Below, one piece after another: positions 56,055-64,000 of a stretch of 64,000 nt of DNA. The notes under the pieces are model-generated. The model did no database searches and was not told where the DNA came from. It saw only the letters and a list, made by a program, of their open reading frames with translations. The DNA comes from Metarhizium brunneum. Lineage: Eukaryota > Ascomycota > Sordariomycetes > Hypocreales > Clavicipitaceae. The translations under genes were made by a program, and so were the position numbers. Location: contig NC_089424.1 of the NCBI RefSeq assembly GCF_013426205.1, positions 3,844,001-3,908,000 of the forward strand. Direction: 5' to 3'. The first letter of the stretch is position 1, and every line of letters begins with the position of its first letter.

Positions 56055-57212
56055 ATGGAGCAAAATACTCTCAAGCGAAGAGGAGTCGGCCTCATTGGCG
56101 TTGATAAGCAAAAGACGTTTGGTGGCTACACGCTATTCTGTCCTCTGACGAGCGACGTAGCTCGTCTGATTGACATGGACGGTAAGGAAGTTCATAGATG
56201 GAGGCTACCCAGTCGAATTGGCCGACATGCTAGAATCTTGCCCAACGGTAACCTGGCCGTCAATACTCTTCGACCGTCTCCTAAAAAGAAGACCAACGAT
56301 GGGGGGCCTTTCCCATTTCCTTTCTTTAACAAGTATGGGGGTGGAATCATGACTGAACTTGATCCCGACGGCAACGTCGTCCGTCAGTTTGTCGACCCGT
56401 TCGCTCATCATGACCAATATCATTTCGGGGACGGCAGGCTCTTATACGCCAGTCTGGAGCCGCTCTCGCCTGAGCAATCTGCCCAGGTCATTGGCGGTGT
56501 GCCCGGTTCAGAGATCGACGGCATCACTTACGCGGATATTATTAATGAAGTTGATGCACAAAACAACCTGGTCTGGCAGTGGAAAGTGTCGGAGCGTCTT
56601 CCCCGAGACGAGTTTCCTCTGCAGCCGCATTATACACGCGAGCACTACCCGCTCGTCAACTCTGTGTTGCCCCTCCGCGATGGCAAACACGTCCTCGCCT
56701 CTTTGCGCTCTGTATCGGCCGTCATCGTCATCGAAAAGGCTACGGGGAATATTGTGTGGAAGATTGGCTCAGATGTCGTTGCTCAGCAGCATAATGCTAC
56801 AGAACTGGTCAATGGCAACATTCTCATATTTGACAACGGCGCCTTCCGCCCTGGAGAGTCCATCACATACTCCCGCGCAATTGAAGTTGATCGCAAGACT
56901 AAAAAGATTGTATGGGAGTATAGAGATCGCTCGTCACCAATCTGTTTCTTCACCCCTTTCATGGGAAGTGCGCAGCGACTAGAGAATGGAAATACGCTTC
57001 TGTGCGAAAGCGCATTCGGTCGCTTGTTTGAAGTCACCAAGGAGGGTTATATTTGCTGGGAGTACTTGAACCCGCATTTCGCAGAGTATCCCGATGCGGA
57101 GACGGCCAGGATTTTCCCCGGGGAATCGAATGCCTTGTTCCGAGCGTATAGATATGCATTGCAGGATATTCCTTGGTTGAAGGCCAAGCTGGAGAAAAAC
57201 GGAGGCATCTAG
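56055..57212 (+). CDS. Arylsulfotransferase-like (ASST) beta-propeller protein
   Basis: Intronless, 385 aa from the ATG at 56055 (context CCCCATGG). Sequence resembles the arylsulfotransferase/ASST family, which is common in bacteria and in some fungi. Repeated blade motifs are visible: ARLIDMDGKEVHRWRLP, ARILPNGNLAVNTL, GGIMTELDPDGNVVRQFVDP, NEVDAQNNLVWQWKVSERLP, GNIVWKIGSD, and GSAQRLENGNTLLCESAFGR then FEVTKEGYICWEY. Each blade pairs an 'L..G' strand with a 'W.W/E' strand. His residues follow D-P-F-A-H-H-D-Q-Y-H, a plausible catalytic region. There is no signal peptide, so it is probably cytosolic, unlike periplasmic bacterial enzymes. It may transfer sulfate between phenolic donors and acceptors; this is unproven for fungal members. 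Lack of introns would fit an old bacterial transfer but is weak evidence. Confidence 0.82.
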   Translation: MEQNTLKRRGVGLIGVDKQKTFGGYTLFCPLTSDVARLIDMDGKEVHRWRLPSRIGRHARILPNGNLAVNTLRPSPKKKTNDGGPFPFPFFNKYGGGIMTELDPDGNVVRQFVDPFAHHDQYHFGDGRLLYASLEPLSPEQSAQVIGGVPGSEIDGITYADIINEVDAQNNLVWQWKVSERLPRDEFPLQPHYTREHYPLVNSVLPLRDGKHVLASLRSVSAVIVIEKATGNIVWKIGSDVVAQQHNATELVNGNILIFDNGAFRPGESITYSRAIEVDRKTKKIVWEYRDRSSPICFFTPFMGSAQRLENGNTLLCESAFGRLFEVTKEGYICWEYLNPHFAEYPDAETARIFPGESNALFRAYRYALQDIPWLKAKLEKNGGI

Positions 57213-57565
57213 ACACATTCTCCCATCTCCGAAATGACCAACACCCAGCACGAAGCTGGCAAACGGCCCGGGACAACCTCAGTAAGCCCCACCACGCGGG
57301 ACTTTGACAGAGTGACAGAGTGACAGCTGTGCTCGGGGCATCAGCTAGGCGCCATGCCGCATGTATACTGCTAAGAGACGATGCGCCCACATAGGTTACC
57401 CGAGAAATGCTTAAGCTAGCTAGGGTAGAAATGTCTCTTTTCCGTTTGGTCGGTCAGCACACATGATCCGGATCGCAATGGTTTAGCTGTCCAAGATAAG
57501 CGATGTCTCGTCGGCGTAATCGACCTTCCGTATGCCATGCCAAAAGTTCAAACAATGAATATTTA
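57213..57565. other. Intergenic between convergent genes
   Basis: Convergent 3' regions with a short GAGTGACAGAGTGACAG direct repeat near 57309. No gene seen. Confidence 0.5.
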
Positions 57566-59579
57566 TTAGACACATTGCGGCCACGGCATGGTATCATCAT
57601 TAACCGAAAACAAATCCAAACCAATAACATTGGGGTATGTGAATGCGATGCTGGGGCGGTGGGGGGATTGCTCATCGAAGAGTGGGAGGACTGCCTCATT
57701 CCCAATCAAGTTGTAAGTCGGCGGGATGCTGGACGGTCGAAAGCCAGGGCGCAGCTTCTGAAACTGTGCTGAAATAATATCCCCTAATATATGGGCAACA
57801 TGGCACCGCAGACCAATAGAGCCAAACCAGTTGATCAGCGTAAAAATTAGTGAATCCAGCACATATAAATCGTAGCCTGCTGTCGTAAGCTGTGGCTCGT
57901 AATTGTGAATAACCTGGCAAAGTGTGAGTGCTGAAAATGTGATGAGGTGGTAGATATGATCGGTCAAGTGGCGAGTTCGCTCATCGGCCGTGTTGATCGC
58001 GAGCTTGATGATGGTTTCTGATAATCGTATCATTTCGGACAGAGTGGCAATATCCATGCCAGTTTGTGCCGATCTTAGGCTCTGATAATAGGCGAACAGA
58101 TGAGCAAAGTGGAATCCCATCTGAAGGAACTGAGATCGGGGTTGATCTACACCTGTGCTTAGCGTCGAGAGTTCTCTTTTCTGTAGCGTATAGCGTCTTC
58201 AGTGGTGTGCCTTCTTACCGAATAGAGATATCCATTTATGCTGCCACAGCTGTAGTGCACGAATTACGCCAAGGAGGTCGACTCTCCCTACGCAGCATTG
58301 CTGATATATCACCCAATACAGCTGAACTTCGGCAACCATTCTGGTTTCATAATTGTTTACGTTGTCAGCCTCGAGGAATCGCAGGCAGCGATCTATTTCG
58401 ACTTGCGAAATTATTGCGTGTCTCCGCATGCCAACACAATAGCTGCAAATCGGATGAGCGGTCTTGGGCTCCCCCTCAGCTGGCACAGACGGTTCAAACT
58501 TACTGGAGATGCGCCAGTGTTAGATGGGTCCAAAGACACCATGCGTCGCAATGGGCCTTGGTGACGGGCGCAGCTGTGGTGCACTGAAAGGCATCTATGA
58601 AGAAAGGGCTGGCCATGGCTTGCTGCAAAGCATACCCCGTTATCATCCAGCTATCGACGCTCAGCGGCACCTGGCCGATGGTTGTTGACCAAAGACTTAG
58701 AATCACGATGGACTGGTAAAACTCGATTCCCTGAGGCACAGTAAGCAAAGAAGCGCTGAGCAGCCGTTTCGCCTCTTGGAACAATCTCGGGGCAAGTTGG
58801 TCCGCCAGCTGGTCAGTGGTGTGTCGCACAGCAATCAGAAACAGGCTACAGAGCAGCAATGGTGAGTGTCGAACCTGAGGCAAGAGTGCCTCGCTAGATA
58901 AGTCCTCCGAGAACTTGACCCATCGGCCATAGTGGACATGAAATCTAGGTGGTGTCAGTTGCGTGGGCCATGCCCGGGCCAAGCAAACGTACATTCTGAG
59001 CAGCGTGTGCGCCGTGGGCAGGGGGACGAGACCTGTCGATATCACATCTTGACTCTCGCCGGCTTCATGGTGCTCGGGCGAGCGGACACCGGCATCGGTA
59101 CACGCGTCACGGATGAGAAATACCGGAGCCGGGTGTCTCTCGCGAGGACCGGGGTAGTGTGAGGTTACTCCCGACCCATTCTCGCTCAGAGGCGGGGTGC
59201 GACGGTGGTGTTCCTGTGTGACAGACGCAACATTGTCGAGGATAGACTCGAGACGGCTGACAAGTTTGTCGGCCAGCGCCTCCAGCCTGTCGAGTCTATG
59301 GCTGGAGTGTCAGAATCGGGATGACGAGTCAAGCACGGGGTGGTCGCACCTTGCATCCACCACTGCAGCATGAGAAGACGATGCCGCAGCCGTGGTCGCT
59401 TGCTCAACGTGGTCGAGCAGCGCATTCCCGGCCAAGTCCTCCTTCAGGGAGCATTCGAGCGACAGAGTTTCACAGCGCAAACAAGTGCCCTTGATCTTGC
59501 CGGACGCATAGCATCTCGTCTTGTTCTTGCGGCACGAATCACAGGCTTTGGAGGCTCTGCCAGTTCGAAGGGAGGGCAT
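57566..59579 (-). CDS. Zn2Cys6 fungal transcription factor
   Basis: A putative local regulator. Exons are 59579-59350, 59301-58993, 58944-58504, 58442-58219 and 58146-57566, giving 594 aa. The introns are short (48, 48, 61 and 72 nt). One zinc cluster is present: C13-X2-C16-X6-C23-X9-C33-X2-C36-X6-C43. A leucine-heptad helix follows (LDRLEALADKLVSRLESILD), a likely dimerisation element. The middle homology region spans exons 3-5 (FHVHYGRWVKFSEDL after intron 2; EFYQSIVILSLWSTT). The acceptor before exon 5 is ambiguous: CACAG at 58153 and GTGTAG at 58147 both keep frame and differ by two residues. It is adjacent to the arylsulfotransferase-like and MFS genes and is a candidate cluster regulator. 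Confidence 0.9.
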
Positions 59580-60509
59580 AATTGGGATAAAGGCCGACCT
59601 ATAGCATACAGTCCGTCATGCATGTACGGTATGACGAGGGGAGGGATCAAGAGAAAAAGACAGCCGCCTCTGGGTGATGCAAATGCCGGTCTCCAGACGC
59701 CTTGATAGTGATTTGCTCGGCGGAGGTGCCATGGCGTTCAAAGTTCGGATGGCGCGAGCAAGGCCCCATGCATCCAGCAGCATGCCAAGCCCACTCTCCC
59801 GCTCCCAGAGTCGCATGTGCAGAGTTGCCAAGCTGAACACAAAATCCTGGCATTAAGTTGGGCACGTTAATTGATGATGGAAGATTTCCAGTGGTCAGCC
59901 ATTTTGTGGGTTCCGCGTTCCGACATGCTTGATGGGTGCGCGATATCACGTGGGATAGAGAGAGCCAACAATCTGGGAAGGAGCTCTGCACCTCAATCTT
60001 CAAATGTCGGTTATTTTTATTTTCGCACAGAGTCAAACAAACACCAGCAGTGACTATTCAATCAGATAAGGCTACATGTACATATCAGCATCGTCCAAGC
60101 CGCCGGCTGTTTCGTCGCAACGCATCCCCCCTGTCACCCTGGAGTTTTGCGTCTTTCAGGCTATTTTCAAGCTCGTAACGCCACAGCCACAGGGCACTGG
60201 GGTTTCACTCGGCCATATTCCCCACGTTCATACAAACCGTTACATTGGGTTGCCACATCGATCGGTTGTTGAACAGATTGTCATCCGTGCGCAGATTGAC
60301 TGACCCTTGCGTGGCCTAGTCAACCAGTCAATGTCAATCAAGATGCAACCAACAACGAACGTGCTACGCAAGCCCACGAACCCAACATCCTGCCATGTCC
60401 AAGCCAGTGTCTTGGTGCCACACAGGCCCCCGGCAAATCAACCACAACCTTCGCAAGACGGCCTAATGACCGACAATGATATTTCCTAGTTGTCTACCAT
60501 TTTCCAGCC
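59580..60509. other. Intergenic, 0.9 kb
   Basis: Upstream of the Zn2Cys6 factor and 3' to the broken DJ-1/PfpI gene. No supported gene. Confidence 0.5.
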
Positions 60510-61534
60510 TCAAACCCCGATAGCTTTTGCAATGGCCTCGCCGACTCCCCTGGCCGAAGCAGGATTCTGACCAGAAATAAACAAGCCATCAACGACAACC
60601 TTCTCCCCCCAAGGTTGATCCGCAGCGTGGAAATTGGCGCCTACCTTTTTCAGCTCGTCCTCAAGCAAGAAAGGCATAGCAGCGCTGAGCTAGACCTGGT
60701 CCTCCTCGACATTGGTAAAACCAGTCACATTCTTGCCCTTGAGAAGCGGCTCGCCGCTCTTACCTTTGGCATCTCGGAAGACAATGGGCCCATGGCAGAC
60801 AGCGGCAACGAGCTTGCCCGCGTTATAGAACTCCTCGATCAACTTGATGGAGTCTTGATCCGTGACAAGGTCATACATGGGGCCGTGCCCCCCCCCCCGG
60901 GTAAAAGAGAATTCGTCGGAACGACCAATAAACTCCTTAAAGGGGGTTATTTTCTCCCAGACCGACTTGTGGTTGTTGAGGAAGTTGACAGATGACTCGT
61001 CGCGAGCTTGCCCGCGTTATAGAACTCCTCGATCAACTTGATGGAGTCTTGATCCGTGACAAGGTCATACATGGGGCCGTGCCCCCCCCCCCGGGTAAAA
61101 GAGAATTCGTCGGAACGACCAATAAACTCCTTAAAGGGGGTTGTTTTCTCCCAGACCGACTTGTGGTTGTTGAGGAAGTTGACAGATGACTCGTCGCTTT
61201 TGAACATGTCAATCGAGCTAGGATCGAGGGGAGCAATACCACCCTTTGGAGAGGCTACGATGATCTCTGCCTTGGGAGCCAAAACATCATGTGGATGAGC
61301 CAATTCTGACTGCCAGAGTTGGTTAGCGAATCGATCTCCACCCCGATAGGTGAAACTAGTCCATGTATTTGTGGGAATGATTATTTGTCTCGTGGAGCTC
61401 TGACAGGAAATATCTCGGCGCTAGGACGTAGCTCAGCCTGGAGGATTTCACGCACAAGGTATCAGCCCGTGGGCTTGTCCAGCTTGACAATTTTGTCAGC
61501 GCTGGTGAGAATAACGAGAACTCTTTTTGGCCAT
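60510..61534 (-). pseudogene. Broken DJ-1/PfpI (Hsp31-like) gene
   Basis: Relatives are glyoxalase III/deglycase-type chaperones of the class I glutamine-amidotransferase fold. Read from the ATG at 61534, the family's features appear in pieces. The N-terminal strand (VLVILTSADKI) is out of frame with the ATG. PTG is followed by TGA where Trp of the family's PTGWY should be. After a putative intron (branch GCTAAC, acceptor CTGGCAG near 61317) come ELAHPHDVLAPKAEIIVASP, SSVNFLNNHKS, GGGHGPMYDL, and the nucleophile elbow AAVCHGPIVF. NVEEDQV then meets a TAG before LSAAMPFLLEDELKKVG, followed by ISGQNPASARGVGEAI to a stop at 60510. There are thus three small lesions plus a 194-bp tandem duplication that repeats the middle of the gene and shifts frame. 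A functional protein is not expected. Confidence 0.88.
60810..61197. repeat. 194-bp direct tandem duplication inside the DJ-1/PfpI pseudogene
   Basis: Copy 1 is 60810-61003 and copy 2 is 61004-61197. I see one difference (A at 60949, G at 61143). Each copy contains an 11-C homopolymer. 194 is not a multiple of three. The near-identity implies a very recent event or an assembly artefact. Confidence 0.95.
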
Positions 61535-62654
61535 TATGACGGTATTATTGCAGTTTTTCGTAATATCAGCCGGGCTGCTCTTGGTAGATGGGCGATTGCA
61601 AACAGGAGAGGCTTCCACAGTTGTGTAGCGGAAGGTCTGGCGTGTAAAGCCTAGACGCGGGGTATCTCCAACCAAAATGTCTTTGTGGATGCAATATTCA
61701 AGACTTTTGTAAGTGCCGTTGGGAGTAGCTGGTGATGGGCATGAGGGTTCGCACACGCTTCTTTTTATAGCCGCTAATCTCTATTAACCACAAGTTCCTC
61801 CATCCCTCCCTTTGCCATGCACAATTGATGTTCGAGTTACCAGATCAGCGTATTATAAATGTGTACGGGCTTCGCGCTGGCCACTCATGACCCCACTTGT
61901 AGCCCATCCATTGACGACAGCCACATACACTATTGACGTCATGATACGAAATGAAGCTTCAACAGGTCAACTTCAGAATTGAGACTATTTGAGGTGATCC
62001 ATCAAATGGCTATTGAACATGTGTAGACGAATGAGCATGAGTAGTTGTAGATTCCTAAAAAGGGGGTGACTGCGTCTTTCGTCCCATTCAGCACATTCCA
62101 GCGACTGCATGTCTTTTCGAAAGCAAGTTTCTTTTCCTAAAAGAGGCCCGTGATATAATTTGCAACGTGGCGGAATAGCTACTAATACGATCTTATACTA
62201 AAACACACGCCAAGTTCCGCATGGAGCATCGTGTGAATTCCCTCTTACCTCTTGCCGCTCGCCGCCGCTGGAGTGGTTTCACTGCAGTTGTTGATCAGGA
62301 AGAATGGGAACGCTCTTCTGAGGCGGAGCAAGGCCACTTTTGTGGTTCGCCAGTCGCAACAACGACATGTGTGCTTTCGGCACCATCCAAGTTCCGTTGG
62401 CTGCTACGGCACCAAGAGCGTCGGAGTGCCTGAACGATATGTTCCGAAGGGATTTTTCCGTTCTGCATGCTTCGTGGAAGAAGAGGATTGGGAATGATGG
62501 AAGAAATTCGCATACGAAAGCTAGGACTGCCAATTCATGCTCGTTTATTAGGAATTGGACGTGTATTGTGGGCAAGCCTAGATATCTCCAAATTATACAG
62601 TACCATCTGTGCCGTACGTACGAATCCGTGTAAACAGCAATCCAGAAGAGGTCA
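61535..62654. other. Intergenic, 1.1 kb
   Basis: No supported gene; short frames only. It is A/T-rich between 61900 and 62220. Confidence 0.5.
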
Positions 62655-63150
62655 TCATATGATGCTTGAAATGTTATTTCCGGCTAACCGACATGCAAAT
62701 CTTAAAAAGTCACTGTCTCTAAACTCATCTGTCGATGACCGTATGAGAGGTGCCATGGTCCACAGGAGAAGACCGGCGCGAAAGGCATCGTACGGCTCAC
62801 GCGGAATGTTGTAGGGATAGGACCGGGAGATGGCGAGCAGCTGTGCGCCAAGACAGGCCATGCGGCGGGGCTGGACGGGATCAGCATTGGCCCACGCCCG
62901 CCGCCGACGCTCCGCAATCTCGGCGGCAAATTGATCCTTTCTCGCTCCAGCTCCGGCTCCGGCCCCGCACTGCTGCCGCCAGTCGGCATCGAGCGGCACA
63001 AAGTCGCCGACGTGGTCTGCGGCAATGGTTTACGCCACGAGCAAGATGCGCGCCCGGTGGACAAGGCCCTGGAACTCTCGCTCCTCGTATGATCCCCCCA
63101 GGCAAAACTCCAGTCCATCAGCGACACGAATGTTGCGCATTTTCGGCAGC
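62655..63150 (-). pseudogene. Decayed fungal transcription-factor gene (C-terminal fragment)
   Basis: One minus-strand frame reads MRNIRVADGLEFCLGGSYEE then LVHRARILLVA, hits TAA at about 63031, and continues in the same frame with TIAADHVGDFVPLDADWRQQ. Further on it reads ERRRRAWANADPVQPRRMAC, LGAQLLAISRSYPYNIPREP and YDAFRAGLLLWTMAPLI, to a stop at 62655. The last segments resemble the C-terminal region of fungal zinc-finger factors carrying the fungal-specific domain. The interrupting TAA would be CAA after a single C-to-T change. An Ala/Gly repeat (GAGAGAGAR) lies in between. Related remnants may extend to about 63590 in another frame, but no zinc finger was found. An intron removing the TAA is possible but I see no consensus donor. 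Confidence 0.5.
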
Positions 63151-64000
63151 CTCTTGGAGCGCCGTGGTCGTGAGTCCGCTCAACGGCGACCAGTTGCGAG
63201 CCGAGTTGAAGTTCCTCCGGAGAATACAATGCGGTGGTCACTAATCATGAATGTACCTGTTTCTTTCAAGTTGGCGGCCCCTGATTCCCATATTATAGCA
63301 AATTACTCTGAACAATTCAAGATGTGCGCCGTTGCGAACTTGGCATGATCTCTTTCTTTGGATAGTCAGTGCTAGGCAGGCTCGGGACTGTGGGACATGT
63401 GAATCCTCACCATGATGCTATAGTCAAGCACTAGATGCTGCAATTCCTCTCCAAGACCTGTAATGGGATTCTTTCGAAGAATGCGACGTATATATGTCGA
63501 ACTCGTCTTTGTTCTGCTGCCGGCGCACCTCCCAGCGGAAATATACTGAACCAAACCGTTCGGATATTTGAGAGAGCGACACATCATGCTAGGAGCTCGG
63601 TGATGGTATTGATACTTTAAAAGCTGTTCGTATTGGTGCTCGGGGAACGAGGGATCTGAATAGCATAAGCCTCAGGGGCCGCGAAACTTCCGAGCCGACT
63701 TACCCTTCCTCAACGTCTCGTCCAGCAACTTCGGATTGATGATTAGCAAGCTCATCATTTGAGAAACCTGTTTTCTGGTCTTTTCTTGTTCAAGTTTTCT
63801 ATCTACTGAGCATACCCTCCATGTCCCACAGTCCTGCATTTTCTCAAATTACCACTTGGGCTTACGAAACCAGGCCGGCTGATGTCGCTGACGACGAACT
63901 CCATTCAGCCGCCCCATGCACCCTATCGGACATCGAATTTGGGGTTAATTTGATCTGGCCCAGCTAGTAGGACAAAATCCAAGCGGAATCCGTCCTCAGC
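63151..64000. other. Right edge, no supported gene
   Basis: Short frames only. A minus-strand frame at 63372-63587 (ILRKNPITGLGEELQHLVLD) could belong to the decayed transcription-factor gene to its left. Confidence 0.4.

Noticed and set aside
60882..61095. The 11-C runs considered as a programmed frameshift site
   Set aside because: The gene carries other independent lesions and a frameshifting duplication, so decay is the simpler explanation.
1..64000. tRNA genes, rRNA, CRISPR arrays, bacterial operons
   Set aside because: I scanned for tRNA T-loop-like motifs and repeat-spacer patterns by eye and found none; the sequence is eukaryotic with spliced genes. A covariance-model search would be decisive for tRNAs.

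Overview
This window comes from a filamentous ascomycete, most likely a member of the Sordariomycetes and plausibly Hypocreales. The evidence is spliced genes with short introns (about 48-130 nt), GTRNGT-like donors, CTAAC/CTGAC branch sites and an AG acceptor. The gene set also fits: fungal Zn2Cys6 factors, an ENA-type sodium ATPase, a hydrophobin, an Opi1/CCG-8-like repressor, the UVDE repair enzyme and LCL2. No prokaryotic, viral, rRNA or tRNA gene was recognised. The species assignment is inference.

Layout. 0-5 kb holds an unrecognised disordered protein (-), mitochondrial ribosomal protein bL27m (-), LCL2 (+, divergent from bL27m), and a protein phosphatase inhibitor-2 gene (-) with an overlapping downstream ORF. 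7.5-9.8 kb holds a transcription factor with two zinc clusters (-). 10.8-11.8 kb holds pieces of an unrecognised multi-exon gene (-). 13.9-14.7 kb looks like degraded repeat DNA. 15.0-18.4 kb holds the ENA sodium P-type ATPase (-). 21.5-22.3 kb holds a candidate membrane micropeptide and a RING-H2 fragment. 23.3-27.3 kb holds UVDE endonuclease and an RKM4/SETD6-type SET methyltransferase (both +). 29.5-30.6 kb holds an unrecognised gene (+). 31.1-32.7 kb holds the AP-1 clathrin adaptor mu subunit (-). 33.6-33.8 kb holds a foldback (MITE-like) element. 36.8-38.6 kb holds the Opi1/CCG-8 homologue (+). 40.6-41.7 kb holds an unrecognised basic, coiled-coil protein (-). 43.1-44.9 kb holds a secreted type-B carboxylesterase (+), and 47.2-47.5 kb a hydrophobin (+).

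The right third (48.9-61.5 kb) is accessory in character. It holds an aldo-keto reductase, a 2-oxoglutarate/Fe(II) oxygenase, a secreted double-psi beta-barrel protein, an MFS anion:cation symporter, an arylsulfotransferase-like protein, a Zn2Cys6 factor, and a broken DJ-1/PfpI (Hsp31-like) gene carrying a 194-bp tandem duplication. Together the reductase, oxygenase, transporter, sulfotransferase-like enzyme and local regulator look like a small metabolic cluster with no PKS or NRPS backbone. That reading is inference from adjacency. Another decayed transcription-factor gene lies at 62.6-63.2 kb.

Splice structures were read by eye from consensus sites and frame continuity. Outer coordinates and exon lists are given, but no transcript evidence was available. 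Intergenic stretches are listed so the reader can see what was examined.
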